A stretch of DNA of 19,984 bases, taken from NCBI GenBank assembly GCA_009774235.1, contig VSNJ01000069.1, positions 1 through 19,984 on the forward strand, in the 5' to 3' direction. Position numbers and translations under genes: made by a program. Under the pieces are notes generated by a model. That model was not told where the DNA came from, made no database searches, and saw only the letters and a list, made by a program, of their open reading frames with translations. This document shows, in pieces, positions 1 through 7,208 of this stretch. The first letter of the stretch is position 1. The number at the start of each line of letters is the position of its first letter. This DNA comes from Lachnospiraceae bacterium. GTDB lineage: Bacteria; Bacillota; Clostridia; Lachnospirales; Lachnospiraceae.

Positions 1-95
1 CATTATTTCCAGTTCTATTTTTTTAATACAGGCTTCTTATATAAAATTTTTTCTATAAAAGTATCAAATTTATACTTAATTTCTAATATACATAC

Positions 96-124
96 TTGAA
101 AGATAAGCGTCTAATATGTATAAT
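96..124 (+). promoter_or_regulatory. Sigma-A-type promoter of the first gene
   Basis: A -35 box TTGAAA at 96-101 and a perfect -10 box TATAAT at 119-124 are separated by 17 bases. Transcription would begin near 131 and leave a leader of about 63 bases before the ATG at 194. The first 95 bases of the window are AT-rich and show no gene. Confidence 0.75.
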
Positions 125-193
125 ATCTATATAACGCTTTATTTAATTATCTAAGCTTTGGTAAAATTACATAATATATTTGGAGGTATTCAT

Positions 194-751
194 ATGAGCG
201 ATATACAAAAGCCAAGTTTTTCTTTACTTAACCAGAAAGAGGTTGATGCTTTAGTTGATTTCCTCAACGACAAAAGAAATTCCATTAACAGCGATGTAAT
301 GAACCAGAACAGCATTGATAAGCTTATAACACTTATCACAGGTGACAGCAACCATATAATTTTAGACCTGTTTGACCCATTTGCAAGTGTTGACCCAAGT
401 CTTCTTGCTGCCCTTGATTTCCGTATTGATGAAAAAGATGTATGTGAACTCTGCTGTTCTGTAGATGACTCTTCAGGATTTATTTCACTTTCAGCACGTA
501 ACACTATTACGGGCAAAATCCTAAGCATTACCCCTAAGCTTATTAATGAAAATGACACTGACGAATGGGGATATTCAATTTCACCAGTCTTCTTTAACCG
601 CATCGCTAAGATTTTCAACCTGAAGTATACAACAGAAACACATGACACAATTTGCAACATATTTGCTAAACACACATATGGTTCAGAAAACCACAAGATA
701 GCAGAAATATATCTTCCAGCTAACCAGGCACTGCTTGAATGTATGCTGTAA
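194..751 (+). CDS. Conserved-looking hypothetical protein, 185 aa
   Basis: I do not recognise a named family. The start is the ATG at 194, not the TTG at 158 in the same frame, because GGAGG at 182-186 lies at the right distance before it. The product is acidic and probably cytoplasmic: no signal peptide or membrane segment is visible. The first 60 residues look helical, with a QKEVDALVDFL stretch and an SIDKLITLI stretch; a central C-x2-CC cluster (CELCC) follows, and the second half looks alpha/beta. It is the only plus-strand gene, has its own promoter and ends just before a strong hairpin terminator, so it is a single-gene transcription unit converging on the zinc-ribbon gene. Coding status is well supported; function is unknown. 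Confidence 0.8.
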   Translation: MSDIQKPSFSLLNQKEVDALVDFLNDKRNSINSDVMNQNSIDKLITLITGDSNHIILDLFDPFASVDPSLLAALDFRIDEKDVCELCCSVDDSSGFISLSARNTITGKILSITPKLINENDTDEWGYSISPVFFNRIAKIFNLKYTTETHDTICNIFAKHTYGSENHKIAEIYLPANQALLECML

Positions 752-780
752 TTGCTTATATGTTTATAATTATCATGCAC

Positions 781-810
781 AAAAAGGCAAAACATACGTT
801 TTGCCTTTTT
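781..810 (+). terminator. Bidirectional intrinsic terminator
   Basis: A perfect 13-bp stem (781-793 with 798-810) around a 4-base loop has A5 on one side and T5 on the other, followed by T-rich sequence on the plus strand. It lies 30 bases after the stop of the plus-strand gene and about 65 bases beyond the minus-strand zinc-ribbon gene, so it can end transcription from both directions. Confidence 0.9.
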
Positions 811-874
811 GTTTCTTTATTTAGCAGGATATGATATAATCTTAAACTTGTTTTAAAGCACCACTGTCCAGTTT

Positions 875-1087
875 CTAATCGAAGTCAGTAATACGTTCAA
901 GCATCTTGCGGTAACGCAGCCTTACTATCTCATTTTTAGCCAGGACATCTTTCTCATTACCTGTATACTGGCAGCGTATACAGTAATATTCATCCTTATC
1001 CTTATCATAAAACATATCTATGTCCAGGTCACGCATAAAGCATGAAGGACATCTGAAATTTAATTTGCCTTTTCCAGATTGAGCCAT
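875..1087 (-). CDS. Small zinc-ribbon protein, 70 aa
   Basis: A 70-residue protein with two cysteine knuckles, CPSC near residue 14 and CIRC near residue 36, the usual arrangement of a structural zinc ribbon. The region after residue 47 is charged and helical. There is no membrane segment. The ATG at 1087 lies inside the last codons of the upstream 613-aa gene in another frame (28-base overlap), and its AAGGAGGT ribosome site is within that coding sequence, so the two genes are probably co-transcribed and translationally coupled. The partner and function are not evident; nucleic-acid or protein binding is the general expectation for such ribbons. Confidence 0.8.
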   Translation of the reverse strand: MAQSGKGKLNFRCPSCFMRDLDIDMFYDKDKDEYYCIRCQYTGNEKDVLAKNEIVRLRYRKMLERITDFD

Positions 1088-2901
1088 GTTGCAAATACCT
1101 CCTTATCACTGATTTTCTTCTGGTAACCAAGTGTAAACATTGGTGAGAATGCATAACCTTCCCTGATATACCCTTCCACATCCTTAGCATCTGTACTTAA
1201 TGATACTTTTGTCTCAATAGCAGGAACTACAGCAGAAACACTATTTGCGCCAGCCATTAATTCTTCACGGCACTTGTATTCATATTCCAATGATTTTGTT
1301 TCACTATCTTTACTAAGTGAAAGTTTAATGCCTGTCATATCCTCTGGATATTCTGTTGTACCATAACATGCAACCATATATTCATTAATTGTCACTTCTG
1401 CATCTGGATTGCTTATTTCTAGTATATTTCTTTCAATCTTAATATTGGAAGCACCTTCCTCAAAATAAATCTTTGTCTGCAGCTTTACTGTAAGGTCATA
1501 GAACTCAATATCTACAGGGTCAAGTGTAAGAATTCTTGTATTTCCTTCCTGTGAGAAGCTTGCATGTGTACGGCACAGGCATAAGTCAACTTCTTCACCA
1601 TTATAACATACTTTAGCACTGCGTATTGTCCCCTCACCTGCATAATGTGTAAAGTAACCTGCACGGTATTTTTCCTGTATAAGGAATGGATATGAAGCAT
1701 CTTGTACATGCTTTGTGCCAATACCTACTTCCCACTTAAGCTTTGCAGCATATGGCCTTAAGTCCACAATAGCACCACCCTGGTCCATATTTACACATGC
1801 CCTCATATAAGGGTCTGCATACCAGAAAACCTGCTTGTCTGAACCATAAAGTATATCTTTCCAAAGGGCACACTCTGGCTCTGTATAAGACTTATTCTCC
1901 CTGTAATAGTCTGCAAACTCAGCCATTGTCATGTCAACAAGCTTGCCTTCCTTCTTTAACTGTCCATAATAAGCCATTCCGTCTTCATAAGACTTAGCAA
2001 GCAGTTCATAAGGTGCTTCCCAGCGTCCCATCTTATTTAACCAGCCTGGTCCTACAAACATCATATTATAGGCATAACCGTTATTGTATTTTTCAAGATG
2101 GCGGTACTGGTCAATCAGGTTATACAGATAAGGGTATTCCCATGTCTTGCTGTCATAAATCATTCCACGCAGTACGTTCTGTGGATGTGTTCCAAAGTTT
2201 GAACCATTGCCGTCATAACATGCCAGAAGGTCACGTGACAAGTGAGGGATTGCTACAATACCACTGTCTTCCTCTTCATTAGCGGCTGGTGCGTGTGTAT
2301 TCTGTTTGGAAGGAATCCAAGGGTTCCAAGGACCTCCGTCAAAAAGTGTATACCATGAATTATTACATGTATGGTATGCTTTTGGACCTTCCTCCCAGCA
2401 AGTGGCAACTGCACACTTTACCATAGGATATTTTTCTTTAATATAATTAGTCAGCTCTGCATCCATATAATATGAGCCAGTTGACTCTGGATAAAATCCA
2501 AAACGGTCATAAAATTTTCCAAATACATCATCTACAATGCTCTTTTTATCTTCTATAGAAAACATCCAGATACAAAAATCCTTTGTCTTATATTTCTCAC
2601 GGAACTCTTTACAAGGAAGCCCCAGTAAAGAGAGCGCAATTTCATCACCATACTTCTCATGGTGTTCTTTAGCTATTTCTACAGCTTCGTCATTAAACAG
2701 GCTGGCATAAGTCATCTGTATTGTTACTTTCAGGTTATTTTTATGTGCTGTATCCTGCTGGAACTTAAAAATATCCAAAGACTCCGTAAGCAGTGCCTTT
2801 CTTCCAATATCTTCTGCTTTGCCCTGCCCAGTTACCTTCTCTGCATATTCTGGAACCATCTCTGGACGGTGGATAATATTAACAACAAATGTATTTTCCA
2901 T
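1060..2901 (-). CDS. Putative carbohydrate-active / deacetylase-like (beta/alpha) barrel enzyme, 613 aa
   Basis: No signal peptide or membrane helix is visible, so the protein should be cytoplasmic. The N-terminal half resembles the irregular (beta/alpha) barrels of GH57/NodB-like proteins: beta strand FVVNII followed by His11, a helix-strand repeat, and around residues 134-152 an FGFYPES..SYYMDAEL segment like the FG-Y-P-K-S-V-G-S-W-x-x-D-A motif of uncharacterised deacetylase-like proteins (DUF3863 type; recalled, not searched). Trp/Tyr-rich loops at 168-200 suit sugar binding. The C-terminal third (from about 400) looks all-beta, as in glycosidase accessory domains. Start: AAAGGAG lies just before the ATG at 2901. 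The gene has a strong promoter with a LacI-type operator, so substrate-induced expression is likely. The exact reaction cannot be told. Confidence 0.65.
   Translation of the reverse strand: MENTFVVNIIHRPEMVPEYAEKVTGQGKAEDIGRKALLTESLDIFKFQQDTAHKNNLKVTIQMTYASLFNDEAVEIAKEHHEKYGDEIALSLLGLPCKEFREKYKTKDFCIWMFSIEDKKSIVDDVFGKFYDRFGFYPESTGSYYMDAELTNYIKEKYPMVKCAVATCWEEGPKAYHTCNNSWYTLFDGGPWNPWIPSKQNTHAPAANEEEDSGIVAIPHLSRDLLACYDGNGSNFGTHPQNVLRGMIYDSKTWEYPYLYNLIDQYRHLEKYNNGYAYNMMFVGPGWLNKMGRWEAPYELLAKSYEDGMAYYGQLKKEGKLVDMTMAEFADYYRENKSYTEPECALWKDILYGSDKQVFWYADPYMRACVNMDQGGAIVDLRPYAAKLKWEVGIGTKHVQDASYPFLIQEKYRAGYFTHYAGEGTIRSAKVCYNGEEVDLCLCRTHASFSQEGNTRILTLDPVDIEFYDLTVKLQTKIYFEEGASNIKIERNILEISNPDAEVTINEYMVACYGTTEYPEDMTGIKLSLSKDSETKSLEYEYKCREELMAGANSVSAVVPAIETKVSLSTDAKDVEGYIREGYAFSPMFTLGYQKKISDKEVFATWLNLEKAN
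1097..1104 (-). promoter_or_regulatory. Ribosome binding site embedded in the upstream gene
   Basis: AAGGAGGT on the minus strand lies 9 bases before the ATG of the zinc-ribbon gene and within the C-terminal codons (KEVFAT) of the 613-aa gene. It fixes the start at 1087 and supports translational coupling. Confidence 0.8.
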
Positions 2902-2931
2902 TTTTGCATACTCCTTTTATTTTATTATTAT

Positions 2932-2947
2932 GTGCAACCGGTTGCTC
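2932..2947 (-). promoter_or_regulatory. LacI-family-type operator
   Basis: The plus strand carries the perfect 12-bp palindrome GCAACCGGTTGC (2934-2945), with the central CG step typical of LacI/GalR-family sites. It lies just downstream of the predicted transcription start (about +8 to +23) and 31-46 bases before the ATG, a classic roadblock position for repression. A near-identical site occupies the same position before the AraC gene (9792-9807). Confidence 0.7.
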
Positions 2948-2961
2948 AATACTCTATAGAT

Positions 2962-2990
2962 AGTATAATTAAACTGCTCTATTTTGTCAA
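2962..2990 (-). promoter_or_regulatory. Promoter of the 613-aa enzyme gene
   Basis: On the minus strand a perfect TTGACA (2990-2985) is followed after 17 bases by TATACT (2967-2962). Transcription would start near 2955, directly before the LacI-type operator. Confidence 0.85.
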
Positions 2991-3006
2991 TGCATAGTTT
3001 TAAAAA

Positions 3007-3777
3007 TTATAAAATATTTATTGTGATTATGCCTAATACCAGAAGATGAACTGGGTAGAAAGCATAATAAACATATTTAGGCAATATATCCTTACGCTGC
3101 TCATTATAGAACCATATACCATAAAATGACAATGGTCCTGTAACATATAACAGGCTGGTTATCATACCTAGTATAGTTTTTAATACATTTTTTGAATAGA
3201 AAAGATAAAAAATTGCTGTAAGCAGTACCAGGCAAAGCCCATATGCTGATACAAGCAATGTTACCCATACAACAGCACATAAAACTATAACACCTTTAAG
3301 CAGGCTTATTGCAATACCTTTCTTATCCTTAAACAAGCTAAGGAAATATAACATAAGCAGGCATACACACATTGATACAAGTGCATTCTGGCTGCTCCAG
3401 TCTACAACTTTCTGGCTGTTTGCCAGGTCATATGGTATTTCACTGGCCAGTGCAAATACCACCATAGACAGCAGATATTTACGGTAATCAGACGTATTCC
3501 TGAACCCCTCAACAAGGAGGTAAGCAAAAAGGGGTACAGCAAGCCCTCCAATTAACTGCATTACAGAACCTATGCCCGCCATAACCATTAGATGTGAGTC
3601 CTGGGCCATTGCTTCTGATAATTCTGCCTGCGTATACTGGTCAAGATTTATTATCCCCTTTTCTATAATTGTAATACCTATAGACTGTACCAGCATAGTG
3701 GCACATGCGAATATTTTCAGCCCGTCAGCACTGACACTTGGCAGCCTCCAGGCAATGCGCCTTCCCGTCTTCTGCAT
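3007..3777 (-). CDS. TraX-like polytopic membrane protein, 256 aa
   Basis: The sequence matches the TraX family (named after the F-plasmid pilin acetylase, common in Firmicutes chromosomes where its substrate is unknown): an SADGLKIFACATMLVQSIG segment near the N-terminus, LAVPLFAYLLVEGF in the middle and the family's typical C-terminal YVYYAFYPVHLLVL. About eight hydrophobic segments indicate an integral membrane protein, probably an acyltransferase. I place the start at 3777, where GAGAGGAG precedes an ATG; the longer frame to 3909 would run into the palindromic element and lacks a better ribosome site. The stop is 17 bases before the -35 box of the next gene, which has its own promoter, so the two need not be co-transcribed. 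Confidence 0.8.
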   Translation of the reverse strand: MQKTGRRIAWRLPSVSADGLKIFACATMLVQSIGITIIEKGIINLDQYTQAELSEAMAQDSHLMVMAGIGSVMQLIGGLAVPLFAYLLVEGFRNTSDYRKYLLSMVVFALASEIPYDLANSQKVVDWSSQNALVSMCVCLLMLYFLSLFKDKKGIAISLLKGVIVLCAVVWVTLLVSAYGLCLVLLTAIFYLFYSKNVLKTILGMITSLLYVTGPLSFYGIWFYNEQRKDILPKYVYYAFYPVHLLVLGIITINIL

Positions 3778-3868
3778 CTGATATTCTCCTCTCTCTGTAA
3801 ATAAGCACAAAACCATTATTTTAATCTGTGCATAATAAAGTATATATCTGGTGTATAAACGGACACAG

Positions 3869-4060
3869 TTTCCAATATACCTGTATAGACATTTTCCTCC
3901 CAGTGGCACGCTCCCGCTACGTTAGCCCACGCAATGGCGCATAACAGCCCTATGTTTCTGCAAAACAAATTGTTTCGCAGAAACATTTAAAACGGGCTCT
4001 AAGCGCCAGCGGTGCTAAAGTGCCCCTGTACGGAATAATGTCTATACAGGCATATGGAAA
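3869..4060. repeat. Large imperfect palindrome A (about 190 bp, MITE-like)
   Basis: Outer arms 3869-3893 and 4037-4060 are inverted copies, with 14 perfect bases (CCTGTATAGACATT at 3880-3893). Inside, nested complementary blocks occur in order (GGCAC/GTGCC, TGGCGC/GCGCCA, AGCCC/GGGCT) down to a nearly perfect 35-base hairpin at 3952-3986 centred on 3969. No protein is encoded. It is more GC-rich in its interior than the surrounding spacer. It resembles a MITE or other palindromic repeat whose transcript would fold into one long stem. Confidence 0.7.
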
Positions 4061-4155
4061 TCTGCTGTCTTCTTAAAATTTGCAAGATAAATATATTATT
4101 TATACAAATTACTGCAATATTAGTAATACTCAAATATTTAGATTACACAAAGATT

Positions 4156-4202
4156 ATATTACTCTGGCAAATCCCAGATATTTTACCAAAAGGCAGCTGT
4201 TA
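4156..4202 (+). repeat. Partial copy of the left arm of palindrome B
   Basis: About 47 bases beginning ATATTACTCTGGCAA and ending ACCAAAAGGCAGCTGTT match 4359-4405 with only a few differences. The complementary right arm is not recognisable here, so this looks like a truncated or decayed relative of the complete palindrome downstream. Confidence 0.65.
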
Positions 4203-4332
4203 CTGATACACTGCACCTTGTTTTGCTTAAATAAATACAACAGTTTCTATTAAACCTGCAAAACTTTATATACCACCAGGCACAATGTCATTTAGTCCAG
4301 CAGAACCTGACAAATATTTCACTTATAGGTTT

Positions 4333-4541
4333 TTGGAAATTAAATTTGTACAAATACTATATTACTCTGGCAAGTTCCAAATGTTTTACCAAAAGGCAGC
4401 TGTTTGGGGGCGCTGGTGCTTAAATCTGGTATTTTCAGATTTTATGCACCACTGCGCATCCCATCCAAGCGCAAGCGGCTGCCGGTGGTAAAATTTTGGA
4501 ATTGCCAGAGCCACATAGCTTATGAAATATTTAATTTTCAA
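4333..4541. repeat. Large imperfect palindrome B (about 209 bp, MITE-like)
   Basis: Inverted arms: TTGGAAATTAAAT (4333-4345) with its partner at 4529-4541; CTCTGGCAAGTTCCAAA..TTTTACCA (4365-4390) with 4486-4510; GGCAGC (4395-4400) with GCTGCC (4478-4483); and a hairpin tip GGTGCTTAAATCTG (4415-4428) with 4436-4450. It encodes nothing convincing. It is followed by malG (stop 4606) on the minus strand, so a transcript leaving malG would run into it; the long stem may help end or stabilise that mRNA. Confidence 0.7.
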
Positions 4542-4605
4542 ACAACTATAAGCCCGCAGCCTGTAACATCCCTCCAGGCCACGGACCTTATCACTTTCAA
4601 GATTT

Positions 4606-5466
4606 TTAACCTTTTACTGCTCCGCCAGTAATACCTTCTACATAGAACTTCTGCATAATCATAAACAATATTGATATAGGTATGGAAACTAAAACACCAC
4701 CTGCACAGAACTGGGTAAAATACTCATTAATAAGACTCTTATCCAGCATCTTATACAATCCTATAGCAACTGTATACTTAGAAGATACACCTGCATTAAG
4801 AATCATCTTGGCAAATACGAAATCCATCCATGGTGCAAGGAAACTGCTTATAACAGTATATACTACAATAGGACGGCTCATAGGAATTACCATCTGCAAA
4901 AAGATACGTGCTTCACTACACCCGTCAATACGGGCTGCTTCACAAAGAGCCCTTGGCACAGTATCAAAGAAACCTTTTGCAATCAGGTATCCAAGTCCTG
5001 ATGAAGCAGAATATACCATTATCAGTCCTGCATAACTGTTTGTCAGGCTGAATGTTTTTAATACGAAATATACAGCAATCATTGACAACATACCTGGGAA
5101 CAGGTTCAGTATAACCGCAATATTCATAAGTGGTTTCCTCATAGGGAAACGCATAATTGATGTTGCATATGCAACCATCAATACAAAAAATGTAGAAATA
5201 ACACAATTCACACATGCAACAATAAATGTATTCAGGAACCACTGTGGAAACTGCGCTACTGTATCAGGATGGAACAGTTTCACATAATTTGCAATGCTCC
5301 ACTTCTGTGGAAAGAATGTGCTTGTATTTATACCAGTATACTCACTGAAAGATGTACAGACCAGCCAGACAATAGGAACCAGCCAGATAACAGCAAGTAC
5401 TCCAATCAGCACATTGTGCATTATAATTGTTGATGTACGCTTATCTTTCATTTTCTTTACTTTCAT
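4606..5466 (-). CDS. malG: Maltodextrin ABC transporter permease MalG, 286 aa
   Basis: This is the second integral membrane subunit of a CUT1-family (MalFGK2-type) sugar importer. Six hydrophobic segments are visible, beginning at about residue 16, and the cytoplasmic EAA loop that docks the ATPase is intact: EAARIDGCSEARIF starting at residue 176, then the conserved IP. The C-terminus FYVEGITGGAVKG is typical of MalG in Firmicutes. The start ATG (5466) shares one base with the malF stop codon (TAATG), with AAGGAGG upstream, so malG normally depends on translation of the malF 3' end. Because malF is interrupted here, malG translation may be reduced. No ATPase gene is nearby; MalG is expected to use a shared MsmK-type ATPase. 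Confidence 0.9.
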   Translation of the reverse strand: MKVKKMKDKRTSTIIMHNVLIGVLAVIWLVPIVWLVCTSFSEYTGINTSTFFPQKWSIANYVKLFHPDTVAQFPQWFLNTFIVACVNCVISTFFVLMVAYATSIMRFPMRKPLMNIAVILNLFPGMLSMIAVYFVLKTFSLTNSYAGLIMVYSASSGLGYLIAKGFFDTVPRALCEAARIDGCSEARIFLQMVIPMSRPIVVYTVISSFLAPWMDFVFAKMILNAGVSSKYTVAIGLYKMLDKSLINEYFTQFCAGGVLVSIPISILFMIMQKFYVEGITGGAVKG

Positions 5467-6205
5467 TATTGATATGTCCCCTCCTTATCCCCGCCAATCA
5501 TATAGTTAAATGCAACTAATGTAAATACTGCACATATGACAAAGACAACAATACCAATTACAGACGCCATCTTATAGTTATAATAATCCTGTGTCAGACG
5601 GAACAGCCATGTTACAAGCAAATCCACTTCCTGTGCCTGGGAGTTAGCCAGTGCCTGGTTTGTGGTAGTATAAACATCCTGTGTAAGAAGATAGATAACG
5701 TTAAAGTTATTAATATTCTTTACAAAGTCTGTAACAAGTGCTGGTCCTGTTATAAATAACATATAAGGCATAGTAATTTTAGCAAATATCTGGAATGGCT
5801 TTGCACCATCCATCTTTGCACTTTCTAACTGGTCTTCTGGAATATTCATCAGTACACCAGTGGCAATTAACATCTGGTAAGGAACACCAACCCATATATT
5901 GATTAATATAATCATTACATGTGCCCATCCTGGTGCAGACAGGAACGGGATATGGTTAGTTGATACCAGCCCGATATCTTGTAAAAAGCCAGTCAGATGT
6001 ATGTTTGAACAAATTGTATTGACAATACCATTGTCTGCAAAGAAATTCCTTACAAGAAGAAGTGATACAAACTGTGGTACGGCAATAGTTATTACAAACA
6101 ACAGACGCCAGAACTTTGGTATCCTTGTTTTAGCACTGTTTAAGAGCAATGACAGCAATATGCCGCCTATATAAGTAGTAATTGTTGAGAAGAAAGCCCA
6201 TACCA

Positions 6206-6216
6206 GTGTCCAGCCC
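6206..6216. repeat. Target-site duplication, left copy
   Basis: GTGTCCAGCCC is repeated exactly at 6388-6398 on the other side of the inserted element. An 11-base duplication of host malF sequence marks the insertion as transpositional. Confidence 0.9.
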
Positions 6217-6387
6217 CATATGCACTAACTTTTCTGGAATACCGATAAATCAAGGACTTTCAGCTTCACAAACCGTTCAAAATATTGCAAAAACATTGTA
6301 ATTTGATTGATGAAAAAGATTCCAGATCTAGGTAAATTCTCAGTAAGTCCGCTTTATAAGCGGGCTTCGGTTAAGTTAATGCATATG
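6217..6387. mobile_element. 171-bp MITE-like insertion in malF
   Basis: The ends are inverted repeats: CATATGCACTAACTT at 6217-6231 and, on the minus strand from 6387, CATATGCATTAACTT (14 of 15 bases identical). Both sides abut the 11-bp duplication. There is no transposase frame; stop codons occur in the malF reading frame. Near the right end is a hairpin of ten base positions with one G/T mismatch (6345-6354 with 6358-6367). The terminal pattern CAT...CATTAACTTAA and a 10-12-bp duplication resemble the IS231 group of the IS4 family, from memory, so it is probably a non-autonomous derivative mobilised in trans. Family assignment is inference; the insertion itself is seen directly. Confidence 0.88.
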
Positions 6388-6398
6388 GTGTCCAGCCC
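6388..6398. repeat. Target-site duplication, right copy
   Basis: Exact repeat of GTGTCCAGCCC found at 6206-6216. Fusing the two copies into one rebuilds the malF codons for L-G-W-T-L. Confidence 0.9.
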
Positions 6399-7152
6399 AG
6401 TACACGTACAAATGAATAACCAAAAGTTGCTGTAAGCCCGCCACCGCCAAAAAGTGTAATAAAGTTGCTAAAGCCTACCCATGTAAAAAGCTCTGATGGT
6501 GGCATATGCTGCTGGTCATAGTTAGTAAATGCTACAAACACCAGCAAAAGTATTGGTATAATTGTAAATACAACAATACCAAGTACAGGAAGAGTAAGCA
6601 GTGTTATATGGAATTTCTCACCTATATATAACTTTATATCTTCCTTAAATGTATTGATATGTTCCCCGTTTTCCTCCATAAGCTGGAGTTTGTAAACGTT
6701 TGCCATATTCCTCATCCATACAATTATTGCAACAAACCACACAACAAAACTGAAAAGTGAAAATAACAAAATCATAAAAGAATGGTCATAGTCATTAAAT
6801 TCATTTTTCATTGTGTCAATATTAAAGACCATTTCTGCCTTTACAGTTCCCAATGTACCAAATTTAGGCACATATCTGGATGCAAAGAAAATTGTAAAAA
6901 GTATTACTGCTGCTTCTAAAGCTGTCATAATAAGCGCTTTTACAAACTGCTTACGTCTTACATAACCTGCACCCCACCACAATAGTGATAATTTTACAAA
7001 AATATCTCCTTTTACAACTGCTGTCCCAAAACCGGAGAAAAAACCACCAACAGCCTTGAAGAATCCACCTACCGCTTCTACAGCAGTGCTCTTTGTTTCA
7101 TTCGCCATAAATTTTCTCCTTTCCGGCAAAATAAAAACCAGCATTTTGCTAA

Positions 7153-7188
7153 AAAAGGCAGGCATACACCCATGCACGCCTGCCTTTT
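7153..7188 (-). terminator. Hairpin between malE and malF (terminator or attenuator)
   Basis: An 11-bp stem (AAAAGGCAGGC at 7153-7163 with 7178-7188) is followed on the minus strand by six T residues. It lies 21 bases after the malE stop and about 45 bases before malF. It fits a partial terminator that keeps binding-protein mRNA more abundant than permease mRNA, a common arrangement in sugar ABC operons. Confidence 0.8.
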
Positions 7189-7208
7189 CCAGGTTAGCTG
7201 TATATTCT

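Larger units (their letters stand above)
5466..7108 (-). pseudogene. malF: malF, maltodextrin ABC transporter permease, interrupted by a 171-bp insertion
   Basis: The N-terminal part (ATG at 7108, preceded by AAAGGAG) encodes 240 native residues: an extended amphipathic N-terminus and membrane helices near residues 60, 105 and 170, ending at VRVLGWT. Five foreign residues (PYALT) and a TAA at 6371 follow. The rest of the gene (6205 to 5466) continues as LVWAFFSTITTYIGG, carrying the remaining membrane helices and the EAA loop (ESAKMDGAKPFQIF, native residue about 368). Removing 182 bp (element plus one 11-bp duplicate) gives an uninterrupted 486-codon frame, so the lesion is recent and otherwise clean. 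The truncated product lacks the ATPase-docking loop and cannot form a transporter. No plausible ribosome site and start for the C-terminal part were seen. Confidence 0.92.

Noticed and set aside
190..795. 201-aa minus-strand frame opposite the first gene
   Set aside because: It mirrors a gene that has a promoter, ribosome site and terminator on the plus strand, and the frame runs into the terminator hairpin.
3778..3909. Longer TraX start at 3909
   Set aside because: The extension would enter palindrome A and is not TraX-like; the ATG at 3777 has a good ribosome site.
3869..4541. CRISPR array
   Set aside because: The repeats are inverted and unequal, with no regular repeat-spacer pattern and no cas genes.
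4285..4631. Two short plus-strand frames of 68 and 75 aa
   Set aside because: They lie in palindrome B and the end of malG in antisense, with no ribosome sites or recognisable products.
5466..6158. Separate 230-aa permease gene
   Set aside because: The apparent start is a TTG inside a membrane helix without a ribosome site; it is the 3' part of the interrupted malF.
6217..6387. Self-splicing intron or intein in malF
   Set aside because: The target duplication and inverted ends show transposition; the sequence is too short for a group I or II intron and has an in-frame stop, which excludes an intein.
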